This document shows, piece by piece, positions 38,797 to 50,405 of a stretch of DNA of 64,000 nucleotides. The translations under genes and the position numbers were made by a program. Source of the stretch: Synechococcus sp. BL107 (lineage in GTDB: Bacteria; Cyanobacteriota; Cyanobacteriia; PCC-6307; Cyanobiaceae); NCBI RefSeq assembly GCF_000153805.1, contig NZ_DS022298.1:442616-506615 (forward strand). The letters run 5' to 3'. Each line of letters opens with the position of its first letter. The stretch's first letter is position 1. The notes below the pieces were generated by a model. That model was not told where the DNA came from. It worked only from the letters and a program-made list of their open reading frames with translations, and did not search any database.

Positions 38797-39911
38797 GACG
38801 ATGATGAGCTTTCGATGTACTGGAAGATTTGGGTTGGAATGATGCTGATATTGATGTTGACTTCTTCGATGCCATATTCCATTTTACAGCGATCTGTAAT
38901 ATTTTTTTGGATCTGATTGAGGTCGAGCTGTTTAGATAGTTTTTCGGGTACATTTAGAACGATATCGATAGTTGCTTCGTTATCAATAACGCTCACGTTG
39001 CTGTATAAAAGTTTAATCCGTTGCAGTAGATAAGGGCTTTTATTTAGCACATTTAGCTGATTGATTTGTCCGGCCTTGAACTGAGAAAATTCAGCGTTGA
39101 TTTGTTGGCGTACGCTGAAATCATGCAGAGCTGACGACAGTGGGATACAGAGGATTCCGAGTAGTCCAAGCCAAATCAAGAGATTGCGCCATGCCTTGAA
39201 AATGGATCCATAGCCCTGCACCATGAACACCACCAAGCTGGCCAACGTGATCCCGATCAGGTTGGCGAGAAACAGCAGGAAAGAGCCTTCCGAGATTTGA
39301 TTGGTCAAGCCTGATATCGTTCCGCGGCCAAAAACAGCCACCATCTCAGGCCCAAGACTGAGACCGATCCCGCTAACGCAGAGCGGTGGTACGAGAGCCA
39401 CCGCAATGGCTACACCAGCGATTGAATTGGATAAGCGGTCGCGGGTAATCGTGAATGAACCTGCCACAGCAGCTGCTGCGGCAATTCCTAAGTCGATCAA
39501 GTTGGGCGCTATCCGACTTGTTATTTCCCGATTGACTTCAGCGGGCCCGATCAGGGCAGCCAAGATCCAGGCTGTGATCACAACAACTCCGACACCAATT
39601 ACCACAGTGATGGCGGACCGTTTGACCAATTTCTGATCGTTGATGCTTAGCCCAAAGGCAAGGCTCAGTATTGGATCCATGAGCGGAGCAACGATCATCG
39701 CTCCGATCACAACAGCTGCGCTATTTGAGATCAGCCCGAGCGTGGCAATCACGGCTGAGGTAATCAGTAAAACGAAAAACCCCAGTGATGGCTTTGATGA
39801 GGCAATTCGCGCTTGATAGAGCTCTTTGCGGTCGACTTTTGTATTCAGATTGATCTGCCATTCGGCAGACAAGTCGTTAAAGATGCGCTGGAGTAAGTCG
39901 GCGAAAGCCAT
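38793..39911 (-). CDS. DUF389 family membrane protein
   Basis: This 372-residue protein has the DUF389 core: FVLLITSAVIATLGLISNSAAVVIGAMIVAPLMDPILSLAFG near residues 45-90, then SITVVIGVGVV, IAVALVPPLCVSGIGLSLG and FLLFLANLIGITLASLVVF. About six membrane helices are followed by a soluble C-terminal domain of about 110 residues with a poly-Ser end. The function is unknown. The start is directly after the ligA stop with no gap, so ligA, DUF389 and the 59-residue gene form one run. Confidence 0.88.
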   Translation of the reverse strand: MAFADLLQRIFNDLSAEWQINLNTKVDRKELYQARIASSKPSLGFFVLLITSAVIATLGLISNSAAVVIGAMIVAPLMDPILSLAFGLSINDQKLVKRSAITVVIGVGVVVITAWILAALIGPAEVNREITSRIAPNLIDLGIAAAAAVAGSFTITRDRLSNSIAGVAIAVALVPPLCVSGIGLSLGPEMVAVFGRGTISGLTNQISEGSFLLFLANLIGITLASLVVFMVQGYGSIFKAWRNLLIWLGLLGILCIPLSSALHDFSVRQQINAEFSQFKAGQINQLNVLNKSPYLLQRIKLLYSNVSVIDNEATIDIVLNVPEKLSKQLDLNQIQKNITDRCKMEYGIEEVNINISIIPTQIFQYIESSSSS

Positions 39912-42375
<2,464 letters not shown>

Positions 42376-42419
42376 GACCACCCTTCAAAGCACGGCGCAG
42401 TCTGACTGACCGCGGCAGG

Positions 42420-42983
42420 ATGGCGCGACTTCGGATCTCCCCCGTGCCATTGCAGCCCTTGCTGCCCCTGTTTCATCGGTTGAACCGAGAGCACTTTTCG
42501 GGTGTTCTTGTTCGTGCTGGACAGCCTCTGACGGCGGTGCGTTGGAGTGATGGCCGCATGAGCCGCACCGCTGGCTACTACCGGCGGGGACCGGGGGTTG
42601 GAGACGGGCGCGGAAGCGAAATTGTTTTATCGCGGCCCGTCCTGGAACCGTTGCCACAGGAGGCCACGGAAAGCACCTTGTGCCACGAAATGATTCACGC
42701 CTGGGTTGATTTGGTGCAGCAGCGTCGGGAAAGCCATGGCCCCTTGTTTCGGGCTCAGATGGCCGCCATCAATGCTGCGCAGAGCCGCTTTCAGGTGAGC
42801 GTGCGTCACAACTATCCAATCCCGGTCCGGCCGCCGCGGTGGATGGCGGTTTGTCCCAGCTGCAAGCGACGGACCCCTTGCCGCCGCCGTATTCGTCATG
42901 CGGCTTGCCGATCATGTTGCAATCAGCATCACGGGGGGCGTTGGCATCCCAGTTGTTTGTTGCACTATGAGCCTGTGGAGTGA
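42420..42983 (+). CDS. SprT-like zinc metallopeptidase family protein
   Basis: This 187-residue protein has the zinc-protease motif HEMIH at 89-93 and a third ligand candidate at His106 in ESHGPLFRAQM, as in SprT/Spartan-type proteases. The C-terminus has a zinc-ribbon-like set: CPSC near 145, then CRSCC. SprT-like domains cleave DNA-protein crosslinks in eukaryotes; bacterial roles are unclear. The product is highly basic. Confidence 0.85.
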   Translation: MARLRISPVPLQPLLPLFHRLNREHFSGVLVRAGQPLTAVRWSDGRMSRTAGYYRRGPGVGDGRGSEIVLSRPVLEPLPQEATESTLCHEMIHAWVDLVQQRRESHGPLFRAQMAAINAAQSRFQVSVRHNYPIPVRPPRWMAVCPSCKRRTPCRRRIRHAACRSCCNQHHGGRWHPSCLLHYEPVE

Positions 42984-42992
42984 AGGGGCTGA

Positions 42993-43088
42993 ATGGACGT
43001 TTTTTGGCTCACTCTTGAGTGCAGTGGCTTTGCAATTGCGCTGATCGGACTCCGCCGGGAGCATTGGCTGCGCCGCAGGCGTCGTTAA
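42993..43088 (+). CDS. Very small membrane peptide (tentative)
   Basis: A 31-codon frame starts at ATG 42993, 9 bases after the SprT-like stop, and ends 9 bases before the next gene. It encodes one short hydrophobic stretch (SGFAIALIGL) and ends in HWLRRRRR. Tight packing between two genes supports it, but it is too short for certainty. Confidence 0.3.
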   Translation: MDVFWLTLECSGFAIALIGLRREHWLRRRRR

Positions 43089-43097
43089 TCTCGATGA

Positions 43098-43607
43098 ATG
43101 GAGGAGCGTTACGAACGTCTGGAGCGGTCTCGAGATCCTCGCGATCGTCGTTTGGATCAGTGGCTTGAAACCGGTCGTCAGCTTGTTGATGGAGTGGCCG
43201 GTCGACGCCCTGGACATCGTCGTCCCGGCCTCGACCTCGATTCCGTTGGGCGTTGGGTCGGCGACAAGGTGGAGTGGTTGTTGGAAGAGGACGACGATTG
43301 GAGGGAGCCATGGCAGGAGAGCGCTGAGCCCATGGCCAGTCGGAAAAAACCGTTGCAGGCCATTTCGCGTCGGTCGCGTCGGTCGCGTCAACGCTCGATG
43401 CCGGCTGCAGCGTCCCAGCCACCCCCAACAGCAGCCCCTTTGGTCGCAGAGTCTTCAGCGTCTGAGGATTGGCCAGAGGACGAACTGTTTCAGGTTCAGC
43501 GCTGGCAGCGGGATCCAGTTCAGCGCTCCTCTCCACAAGGGGAGCCGCAAGATCAGACACCTTCAGCCCGGCGGGGTTTGCCTCGGTCGAGTCGTCGCAG
43601 AGCCTGA
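43098..43607 (+). CDS. Arginine-rich low-complexity hypothetical protein
   Basis: This 169-residue protein starts MEERYERLERSRDPRDRRLDQWLETGRQLVDGVAG, a charged segment that looks like a coiled coil, then VGRWVGDKVEWLLEEDDDW. The C-terminal half is Arg/Ser/Pro/Gln rich and probably disordered. The family is not recognised. A longer open frame lies on the opposite strand (43009-43629), but its product has no plausible fold and the plus strand agrees with both flanking genes. Confidence 0.55.
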   Translation: MEERYERLERSRDPRDRRLDQWLETGRQLVDGVAGRRPGHRRPGLDLDSVGRWVGDKVEWLLEEDDDWREPWQESAEPMASRKKPLQAISRRSRRSRQRSMPAAASQPPPTAAPLVAESSASEDWPEDELFQVQRWQRDPVQRSSPQGEPQDQTPSARRGLPRSSRRRA

Positions 43608-43654
43608 CATCGTCCGTTGGTGTCGCCAAGCTTGAGGCAGTTCAACGAGCCTTG

Positions 43655-44176
43655 ATGAGCGATTTGATTGTGATCGGTTTCCCAAAAGTGGAGGAAGCCG
43701 AACAGGTTCGTCGTGAATTAGTCACGATCCAGCAGCAGCACTTGATCGCGCTTGAAGACGCCTGTGTTCTGGAACATGGTGAGGATGGCCATGTTCATTT
43801 GAAACAAGCGATCAACCTTGCAGCAGCAGGGGCGGCGAGCGGGAGTTTTTGGGGGATGTTGATCGGTTTGTTGTTCCTCAACCCCCTAGTGGGCTTGGCG
43901 GTGGGGGCTGGTGCCGGAGCGGCATCAGGGGCCCTGAGCGATATCGGTATTAATGATCAGTTCCTCAAGGAACTGGGTGAAACCTTGCCGAAGGGAAGTG
44001 CTGCTCTGGCCCTACTTGTGCGGGAGGGAACCCCTGACCGCGTGGTGGAAAGTTTGCGCAGTCATGCTCCCCATGCCCGCCTGGTCAAGACCAGCCTCAG
44101 CCATGTCGATGAGGACAAATTGCGGGACCTCATCAAAAAATCAGCACAACAGGCCGAGGCCCTTCGTCTCGCCTGA
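43655..44176 (+). CDS. DUF1269 family protein
   Basis: This 173-residue protein starts at ATG 43655 (MSDLIVIGFPKVEEAEQVRREL). The middle is a glycine-rich hydrophobic hairpin, GMLIGLLFLNPLVGLAVGAGAGAASGALSDIGI, between two ferredoxin-like halves, the DUF1269 layout. It ends LRDLIKKSAQQAEALRLA. Function is unknown; DUF1269 proteins are often stress-linked and membrane-associated. The 3' end overlaps a convergent gene by 36 bases. Confidence 0.85.
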   Translation: MSDLIVIGFPKVEEAEQVRRELVTIQQQHLIALEDACVLEHGEDGHVHLKQAINLAAAGAASGSFWGMLIGLLFLNPLVGLAVGAGAGAASGALSDIGINDQFLKELGETLPKGSAALALLVREGTPDRVVESLRSHAPHARLVKTSLSHVDEDKLRDLIKKSAQQAEALRLA

Positions 44177-44599
44177 TGGGGGGTGGGGGTGGACTCGAAA
44201 GGAGCACCCCCGTTCCGCGAGTTGTTGATTTACGGCGTCGACCAGCTCGTTTGGCATCTCTTCAGCCATTTGATCTGCCGTGGAAGTAATGGAAGGGGAG
44301 CCCGATTGCATGGCTTCCAGCAATTGACTCCATTGATCAATCTGACGACTGAGGCTCACGGGCTGATGCCCCTTGGTTTCCAATAAACCTCGGCAAAGTT
44401 CTTGGTTCCAAACAACGCTTTGCGTTTGGCCATGGGGTCCGATGTGTCTGGCGGCTTGAGCCTTGAAGGCCTCGGCGGTGGGCTGGCCGCGGCGATCACG
44501 CCAGCCCTGTTGATTCAGGATTTTTCCGCAATGAATGGTGGAGATCCCATAAAAACGACCCAGGTCGTTGAGGCTGATCCAAGTTGTGCTGTTCCCCAT
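44141..44599 (-). CDS. Hypothetical protein with helix-turn-helix-like N-terminus
   Basis: This protein of 152 residues starts at ATG 44599 (MGNSTTWISLNDLGRFYGISTIHCGKILNQQGWRD). The first 45 residues look like a helix-turn-helix in which a recognition helix reads STIHCGKILNQQG, followed by RRGQPTAEAF, a phage-antirepressor-like KilA-C style feature. The rest is helical and not recognised. DNA binding is inferred from pattern only. An upstream in-frame start at 44665 is less likely. Confidence 0.55.
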   Translation of the reverse strand: MGNSTTWISLNDLGRFYGISTIHCGKILNQQGWRDRRGQPTAEAFKAQAARHIGPHGQTQSVVWNQELCRGLLETKGHQPVSLSRQIDQWSQLLEAMQSGSPSITSTADQMAEEMPNELVDAVNQQLAERGCSFRVHPHPPSGETKGLGLLC

Positions 44600-44689
44600 G
44601 GCACGGTGAAACAAACTGTGCCAATGGTGTTCATCACCTCTAGAGCGGCAAGTTGTGAAAAACAAATCCCTACATAACGGGAGATTTGT

Positions 44690-45271
44690 TCATGAACTCC
44701 TTTGAAGTTCTTGGCGCAGGGTGGAGCCAAGCCATGTTTCAAGCTGCGGACTAAACACTTCTCGGATCACCGTGAGCGCTGTTCCACTTCGAAAAAAGCG
44801 GTAGTGGCGACTCCAAAAGGGTCCGCGATAGCCAAAGGTTTCTTCCAGCCAATCCGCTTCAACGAGGGCAAGGCCATCGACCTCACGAAAGAGTTCGGAT
44901 CGTCCCTGGGTGAGGCTTTTCCAGATTGGCTGATTGCGGTCTTGGAGGTGCAGTTCCGCTTCAGTTTGATTCCACCAACTTTCAGCCCAAGCCAGCGGTG
45001 TCCCGCCGCAGGTGAGCCAAACCTGGCGGCGTAGGAGAGGCGCTTGCAATTCCTGCACTTCTGCAGGAGCGCCGGGATGGTCCCCTTGTTCGGCTTCCAT
45101 CGCGATCAGGTCGATGGCGACGGGTTCACCGGTGAGCAAGCGGAGATGGCGTGTTGGGCTGCCATCCCCCAGCAGCATCAGCCGCCATGGGCCAGGCAGC
45201 TGTCGTGGTCCATCTCCAGCCAGAACGGTGGCTGCGGGTGCTTGCCAAAGGTGACGAGGTGATGCAAGCAA
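44690..45271 (-). CDS. Chorismate lyase family protein (4-hydroxybenzoate formation)
   Basis: This 193-residue protein resembles cyanobacterial UbiC-like/DUF98 chorismate lyases, which make 4-hydroxybenzoate for plastoquinone. The pattern includes LTGEPVAIDLIAME, LLRRQVWLTCGGTPLAWAESWW and the C-terminal YRGPFWSRHYRFFRSGTAL. It is 14 bases before the next gene on the same strand and follows mnmG in a minus-strand run. Confidence 0.75.
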   Translation of the reverse strand: MLASPRHLWQAPAATVLAGDGPRQLPGPWRLMLLGDGSPTRHLRLLTGEPVAIDLIAMEAEQGDHPGAPAEVQELQAPLLRRQVWLTCGGTPLAWAESWWNQTEAELHLQDRNQPIWKSLTQGRSELFREVDGLALVEADWLEETFGYRGPFWSRHYRFFRSGTALTVIREVFSPQLETWLGSTLRQELQRSS

Positions 45272-45285
45272 TTGGGATGGTGTGT

Positions 45286-45972
45286 TCAGAACACGCCTCC
45301 CACCGAAAGCGTGCGCTCTTGCCCGTTGTTGCGAATTACGGCGCTCGACGCTCCGACGGATGCCAGCGTCCAGCCACTGCTTCCCACGCTCTCGCCAATT
45401 TCGGCCGAAACCGATGCATTGTTGATTTGGAAGATGGCGGAACTGCGCCCACCCGGGCTTTGCATCACGCCGGTGAGCACGGGGAGAGGCGAGATCGGTG
45501 TGCTCTCAGAGGGTGCGAGGCCAATGGGTGGCATCGGCAGCGATTGGATCGGCAGGGTGAGCGGCTCGAGGCGATCGACTGTCGCTGGCTCAGCGGTTGG
45601 AGGAATGGCTTTTTCGGTGGCGCGCAGCCGTTCGATCAGTGCCACGTTGCGTTCTCGCTCGAGTGTGCGAGCGGAGCGTTGTAGATCAAAGAGCAGCCAA
45701 CCGCTGCTCAGCAATCCAGCCACTGCCATGCCAGTTAGGAGGGGTGTTTGCCATCCAGAGCTTTGCGCTGCCACCTGCGGTGCAGCTTGAGGTGCCACTT
45801 GAGCTATTGAAGGCTGGATGGGTTCGTGGACGGCCACCTCAACGGGCACGAGGTGGCGGTTGTTGGCTGAGCTTTGGCGCGTCGACTTTGATCCGTTGTC
45901 GAAGACGCGATCCATCACCTGCTCCGCACGCAGTGTCCAATAGGCGTGAGATGTGGGATGGCGAGCGACCAA
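45286..45972 (-). CDS. Membrane-anchored hypothetical protein with PilP/GspC-like end
   Basis: This protein has up to 228 residues from TTG 45972, or 209 from ATG 45915. It has a cytoplasmic N-terminus, one membrane helix near 75-97 (PLLTGMAVAGLLSSGWLLFDL), a proline-rich linker and a C-terminal beta-like segment, AIFQINNASVSAEIGESVGSSGWTLASVGASSAVIRNNGQ. This end resembles the small beta domain of PilP/GspC-type pilus and secretion proteins, but that is a weak match by eye. It lies 24 bases after the mnmG stop. Confidence 0.6.
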   Translation of the reverse strand: MVARHPTSHAYWTLRAEQVMDRVFDNGSKSTRQSSANNRHLVPVEVAVHEPIQPSIAQVAPQAAPQVAAQSSGWQTPLLTGMAVAGLLSSGWLLFDLQRSARTLERERNVALIERLRATEKAIPPTAEPATVDRLEPLTLPIQSLPMPPIGLAPSESTPISPLPVLTGVMQSPGGRSSAIFQINNASVSAEIGESVGSSGWTLASVGASSAVIRNNGQERTLSVGGVF

Positions 45973-45996
45973 AGCAGAGCCTTGAGGACCCCAAAG

Positions 45997-47922
45997 CTAT
46001 CGAGCTTGGGTGGTAGGGGCGAGGGGCTGGCGCTTTTGAAGTTCGAGCCACATCAACAGGGCGGTGATGTCGGCTTGGCTGACACCCGGAATGCGATTGG
46101 CCTGGCCGAGGGTGGTGGGCTGAATAGCGCTGAGCTTTTCGCGGGCCTCATTGGAAAGGGTTCCAATGCTGGCGTAGTTCAAATCGCTTGGAAGTTTGCG
46201 TTGGCTTTGGCGCTTCACCTGGTCGATTTGCTGTTGCTGCCGCTGGAGATAGCCGCTGTATTTGATGTCGATCTCGGCTCCCTCTCGCACGGGAAGGGGG
46301 AGTGCACCATCAGCGAGGCCATGGCGCACAAGATCGGCGGCATGCATCGCTGGGCGGCGGAGCAGGTCGGCCAGGGTGATCGAGCCTTTGATCGCTGCGC
46401 CTGTTTCTTGCTCTACCGCCGGGGCCACTGGATCACTCACCTTGAGGCGCACAGTTTCCAGCCGTTGCTTTTCGCCCTCCATCGCCTGGAGCTTGTCTTC
46501 GAAAAGCTGCCAGCGGCGGTCGTCGATCAGGCCGAGTTCGCGGCCCAGGGGCGTGAGACGCCTGTCAGCGTTGTCGCCCCGCAAAATCAAACGGTATTCA
46601 CTTCGGCTGGTGAGCACGCGGTACGGCTCGCGCAGGTCTTGGCTCACTAGATCGTCGATCATCGTGCCGATGTAGCTGCCCTCTCGGGGGAAGTGGACGG
46701 GGTCTTGCTCACCGATCAAGCGGGCGGCGTTGAGCCCTGCCACCAGGCCCTGGGCTGCGGCTTCTTCGTACCCGGTGGTGCCATTGAGCTGGCCGGCGCT
46801 GAAGAGCCCTCTCACCCGCTTGGTTTCGAGGGATGGTTTGAGTTGGGTGGCGGGTAAGTAGTCGTAATCCACGGAATAGGCCGGTCGCAGCATCACCGCT
46901 TGTTCGAGACCCGGCAGGCTGCGGAGCAGTTGCAGTTGGATCGGCTCCGGTAGGCCGGTGGAGAAGCCCTGCACATAGATCTCTGGCGTGTCGCGCCCCT
47001 CTGGTTCAAGGAAGATCTGATGACTCTCCTTGTCTGCGAAGCGGACGATTTTGTCTTCGATCGAGGGGCAGTATCGGGGCCCTTTGCTATCGATCACGCC
47101 TCCATAGATGGCGGTGAGGTGCAGGTTGTCGCGGATCAGCTGGTGGGTTTCTGCCGTTGTTCTGGTGATGTGGCAACTCATCTGTTCACCGCTCACCCAA
47201 GCGGCTGGATCAAAGGAGAAGAAGCGGTCGGCGGCATCGCTGGGCTGCTCCTCCAACTGATCCAGGGCAATGCTGCGCCGGTCCACTCGGGCAGGGGTGC
47301 CGGTTTTGAGGCGATCGGTGTGGAGGCCGAGGCTTTGCAGGGTTTCGGTGAGGCCTTCCGCTGCTTGTTCCCCGGCACGGCCTGCGGCCATGGATTGATG
47401 CCCCACCCAGATGCGGCCCCCGAGAAAGGTGCCGGCGGTGAGCACAACGGCTTGGGCCGCATACACACTGCCGAAGTAAGTCCGAACGCCCTGGATCCGT
47501 TGTTCCTCTCCTTCTCCTCCCACCTCCAGGCCGGTCACCATCGCTTCACGGAGCGCCAGGTTGGGCGTGTGCTGCAGAAGTTGCAGCATCTGGCGGGAGT
47601 ACAACCGCTTATCGGTTTGTGCGCGTAGGGCCCAGACGGCGGGGCCGCGGCTGGCATTAAGGGTGCGTTTTTGAATCGCGGTGGCATCGGCGAGGCGGCC
47701 GATCACGCCTCCAAGGGCATCCACTTCATGGACGAGCTGGCTTTTGGCGGGTCCACCGACGGCAGGGTTGCAGGGCTGCCAGGCGATGCGATCGAGATTG
47801 AGGCTGAACAAAGCAGTGTTCAAGCCAAGGCGTGCCGTGGTGATGGCCGCTTCACATCCAGCATGGCCACCGCCAACGACGATCACGTCGAATGATTCAG
47901 TGGGGGCGGCGGTAAAGCTCAT
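45997..47922 (-). CDS. mnmG: tRNA uridine-5-carboxymethylaminomethyl modification enzyme MnmG
   Basis: This 641-residue FAD protein acts with MnmE to modify wobble U34 of several tRNAs. It starts with a Rossmann motif, [38 protein letters not shown] and [18 protein letters not shown] are family landmarks, as is [21 protein letters not shown]. Length is normal. It is the last core gene before the AT-rich insert at 48-53.5 kb. Confidence 0.96.
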   Translation of the reverse strand: MSFTAAPTESFDVIVVGGGHAGCEAAITTARLGLNTALFSLNLDRIAWQPCNPAVGGPAKSQLVHEVDALGGVIGRLADATAIQKRTLNASRGPAVWALRAQTDKRLYSRQMLQLLQHTPNLALREAMVTGLEVGGEGEEQRIQGVRTYFGSVYAAQAVVLTAGTFLGGRIWVGHQSMAAGRAGEQAAEGLTETLQSLGLHTDRLKTGTPARVDRRSIALDQLEEQPSDAADRFFSFDPAAWVSGEQMSCHITRTTAETHQLIRDNLHLTAIYGGVIDSKGPRYCPSIEDKIVRFADKESHQIFLEPEGRDTPEIYVQGFSTGLPEPIQLQLLRSLPGLEQAVMLRPAYSVDYDYLPATQLKPSLETKRVRGLFSAGQLNGTTGYEEAAAQGLVAGLNAARLIGEQDPVHFPREGSYIGTMIDDLVSQDLREPYRVLTSRSEYRLILRGDNADRRLTPLGRELGLIDDRRWQLFEDKLQAMEGEKQRLETVRLKVSDPVAPAVEQETGAAIKGSITLADLLRRPAMHAADLVRHGLADGALPLPVREGAEIDIKYSGYLQRQQQQIDQVKRQSQRKLPSDLNYASIGTLSNEAREKLSAIQPTTLGQANRIPGVSQADITALLMWLELQKRQPLAPTTQAR

Positions 47923-48653
47923 AGGTTCATTATCCGTATGTTCTGGGTCAGCCGTTCGAGTCCGGTTGAGTCGCCATCTCTTCTGTCTCCTTCTGCTGGA
48001 GTGACAAGGTGCGTTACCTCGCGAAGCAATCGATACGGTTTCTGCTGAGCCCTCAACCGTTCATTGATCTTGAATTCAGATTGGTCAGTTTGTTTTTACT
48101 TAAACAGTGTCAGTACTGCAGCGATCAGTAAATAAGACAAGTTGCTGTTTTGTGGTTGCGAGAGAAACTTGCCTCCCAAGGAAGACCTTCACCATTTTTT
48201 TGATGTCCGAAGGTTTGGTTTTTGTTGCGTTGATTCATGCATAAAGCTGGTACCCGTCCAAGAAATAGAATCGACACTTTTTTTGTTGCGGCTATTGCTG
48301 GGCTTGCGCTGAAACCCATTCCAAGGAGAACAACAAAGAGTTGGCTCGTGGCTATTCGTGCAAGCTTTTCTCGCCTGATGGCCTTGCCCGGCAGATGGCG
48401 TGACTCGCTCGGGGATTTGGTCGCCAGGATCGGATGAGATTGGATGAGCTTTGGTGAGCCCATTTGTTCACTCTCGTAGTCTCATATGTTAACTGAGCCC
48501 ATTTGTTCACTGGGTTGCGCTGCAATCATCCTTATTGAGCTCCTGTTTGTTTAGCCACTTGATCCCACAGGCTCTTGATTGCACTCAATTAGCTCTCAGA
48601 TCGCTCTAATGCGCTTTTCAGGAAGTCAGAATAAAAGGGATTGAATTTTTCTT
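47923..48653. other. Long intergenic stretch before the secreted-protein cluster
   Basis: About 730 bases between mnmG and the first secreted-protein gene. It holds two direct copies of a 17-bp sequence at 48455 and 48494. A 112-codon minus-strand frame (48125-48463) encodes a hydrophobic stretch ending ASPAIAA like a signal peptide, and a 66-codon frame lies opposite it; neither has a recognisable family. It may contain a decayed gene. Confidence 0.4.
48455..48510. promoter_or_regulatory. Two direct 17-bp repeats upstream of secreted-protein gene 1
   Basis: TGAGCCCATTTGTTCAC occurs at 48455-48471 and again at 48494-48510, 39 bases apart start to start. A third, inverted copy lies at 51400-51416. 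AraC-type regulators commonly bind paired direct repeats, and an AraC-type gene follows the third copy, so these are candidate operators. Confidence 0.6.
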
Positions 48654-49127
48654 ATGAACTTCAAACGTCTTTCTTTGGTCGCTGTACAAGCGATTGGACT
48701 CGGATTAATGCCAGGGGCTGCGCTTGCGGCCATTACGGATACAACAACATTTACTGGAACTGTTCCTGGAACGTGCACCTATGCCTCAGGGGCCACTCAA
48801 TCGATTGCAATGTCTTATTCGGCCGCAGACAGCGGAACGTTTACCGGTACAACGGCCAATATTGGCATTAATTGTAATTTTGCAACTAAAGTTACTCTTG
48901 GTGCAGTTACTCCTAAGGGATCCAATCCAAAAGCAACAACGAATACAGCCAAACTGAAGAAGGGGAGCTCCGTGCTTGCTACCAGTGGCGAAGGTGCTTC
49001 GTCGCAGGTGGATTTGGGCAACAATGCTGGAGTAACACAAAATGTCACGATCGAGCTCACATCTACAGGAGCAAGCACGGTTGGTGCTTATGAGTACACC
49101 GTTGTTTTAACGACGCTAAGTTCTTGA
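48654..49127 (+). CDS. Secreted protein 1 of a paralogous trio (SCPU/fimbrial-like, tentative)
   Basis: This 157-residue protein has a signal peptide (MNFKRLSLVAVQAIGLGL ... ALA, cleavage near 25). The mature part starts AITDTTTFTGTVPGTCTYASG, with cysteines at 41 and 74, and ends VGAYEYTVVLTTLSS. It is Thr/Ser/Ala/Gly-rich and likely all beta, which suits a surface or fibre subunit of the spore-coat-U/CsuAB kind. The opening TT-x-F-x-x-TVP-x-x-C and the closing Y-x-Y-x-VVLT are shared with the two following genes. It is followed by a strong terminator, so it may be the abundant major subunit. Confidence 0.65.
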   Translation: MNFKRLSLVAVQAIGLGLMPGAALAAITDTTTFTGTVPGTCTYASGATQSIAMSYSAADSGTFTGTTANIGINCNFATKVTLGAVTPKGSNPKATTNTAKLKKGSSVLATSGEGASSQVDLGNNAGVTQNVTIELTSTGASTVGAYEYTVVLTTLSS

Positions 49128-49190
49128 TTTGTCTAAGACTTCGTGATTCTTCAATGTATTTGCTAATTTAGTCAAAATATTGCAATTGCT

Positions 49191-49227
49191 CTGAAGCCTT
49201 TGGTCTCAAAGGCTTCAGTTTCTTTTT
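49191..49227 (+). terminator. Rho-independent terminator after secreted-protein gene 1
   Basis: CTGAAGCCTTTG (49191-49202) and CAAAGGCTTCAG (49207-49218) form a perfect 12-bp stem with a GTCT loop, followed by TTTCTTTTT. It lies 63 bases after the stop of gene 1 and before gene 2. Confidence 0.92.
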
Positions 49228-49291
49228 AGCTCACGGACGAGTCGTCCAATTTATTAAGGGTTACGCAGTCTTTTGTCTAAGTTTTGTTTTG

Positions 49292-49795
49292 ATGCCAGTT
49301 TGTTCCTTTAAATCATTTATCGCTTCTTCTCGATCTTCATGTAGCGTACTAAGCTTTTTAATGCTGATGCTGCAACCATTGGCCTGCCATGGGGGCTTGG
49401 AAACAACTACCGGATTTTCAGGAACAGTCCCATTTATATGCACTATTGATAATGGTGATCAAGTTGTTGAAACCTCATATACAAACTACGGATCTCTTGC
49501 ACTTTTAGAAGGATTTTCAACTCCTCTGCAGCTCTCTGGGAATGGATCTGCTCGCTTACATTTGGTGCTAACTCAGATTTCTGGTCCAACTGCAGCTACT
49601 TTTCAGTTATTTGGGAAGATTGATGGCTTTAGTTATTTAAATCCCAAAAGCGGTAATAGTCATTCAGATTCGTATACGACTCTCCTAACTCAAACTCCCA
49701 AGACCCTTACTTATCAACTCAGGGCTTTCGTTGAAAATGCTTATAGCGGTGGCGACCTTCAATTTCAGGCCGTATTGACCTGTCTAGATGTTTAA
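49292..49795 (+). CDS. Secreted protein 2 of the paralogous trio
   Basis: This 167-residue protein starts at ATG 49292 (TTG 49289 is also in frame). An N-terminal hydrophobic stretch near 12-32 ends before CHGGLETTTGFSGTVPFICTIDNG. The C-terminal LQFQAVLTCLDV parallels the ends of proteins 1 and 3. It has cysteines after TVP and near the end, which could form a disulfide. The signal peptide is less regular than in protein 1. It overlaps gene 3 by 8 bases, indicating translational coupling. Confidence 0.6.
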   Translation: MPVCSFKSFIASSRSSCSVLSFLMLMLQPLACHGGLETTTGFSGTVPFICTIDNGDQVVETSYTNYGSLALLEGFSTPLQLSGNGSARLHLVLTQISGPTAATFQLFGKIDGFSYLNPKSGNSHSDSYTTLLTQTPKTLTYQLRAFVENAYSGGDLQFQAVLTCLDV

Positions 49796-50342
49796 TATTT
49801 TTAACACGATACGCTTGGGGGCCAACTCCTATTCACTAAGTGTTTTTCTAAGTTTAGGGCTTACTATCCAATTTTATGTCCCTACCTTTGCACAAGCAGG
49901 GATTCAAGATACAACGACGTTCAACGCCACGGTACCTTTCACCTGTTCCTTTTCGGGAGGTAGTGATCTTGTTTCGATGGATTATACGCGTAACGGGAGT
50001 ACTGGAATCATGGCAGGCACTAGTGAATCATTACTGATTTCTTCTAATCAGGTGCCTCGTGTGAATGTTACTTTGAATACGCTTCTTGCTCCAAGTGGCA
50101 TCGGTTTTCGCGGTATTTGGATCCGTTCAGATAATACAAATCGCATTATGAAGAATAAAACATCGAGCTCATATTCAAATTCTCCAATATCTACAATTTT
50201 GCAACCGTCTAACTTCAGAAGCCATGACTACTCATCTGGCCTGCCTTATGGCATCAAATTAACCGTTAGCGCCAATTTAAGTAATTCGTTTCCTAATGAT
50301 GAGTATCGATTTCAGGTTGTACTCACCTGTTTGGAGCCGTAG
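49788..50342 (+). CDS. Secreted protein 3 of the paralogous trio
   Basis: This 184-residue protein starts at ATG 49788 inside the end of gene 2. The signal region LSVFLSLGLTIQFYVPTFAQA is followed by GIQDTTTFNATVPFTCSFSGG, matching the trio motif, and the protein ends DEYRFQVVLTCLEP. The two cysteines (after TVP and four residues from the end) are placed as in protein 2. It is probably a minor subunit, adaptor or tip protein if the set forms a fibre; that role is inferred. Confidence 0.62.
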   Translation: MFNIFNTIRLGANSYSLSVFLSLGLTIQFYVPTFAQAGIQDTTTFNATVPFTCSFSGGSDLVSMDYTRNGSTGIMAGTSESLLISSNQVPRVNVTLNTLLAPSGIGFRGIWIRSDNTNRIMKNKTSSSYSNSPISTILQPSNFRSHDYSSGLPYGIKLTVSANLSNSFPNDEYRFQVVLTCLEP

Positions 50343-50405
50343 TGATGACACATCCCCACCTATTGATTCGCTTGTCAAACACTCATTTTTTCTATTTGTT
50401 CTGTT

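Noticed and set aside
43009-43629. 206-residue frame antisense to the arginine-rich gene at 43098
   Set aside because: Its codons mirror an Arg/Ser-rich plus-strand gene in a GC-rich area; flanking genes and the tight spacing support the plus strand.
47940-48000. CCGTTCGAGTCCGG resembling a tRNA T-arm after mnmG
   Set aside because: The five-base stem does not pair and no matching acceptor or anticodon arm exists upstream.
48125-48463. 112-residue minus-strand frame with a signal-peptide-like stretch ending ASPAIAA
   Set aside because: No sequence relation to the secreted trio, no recognisable domain, and a competing open frame on the opposite strand; at best a remnant.
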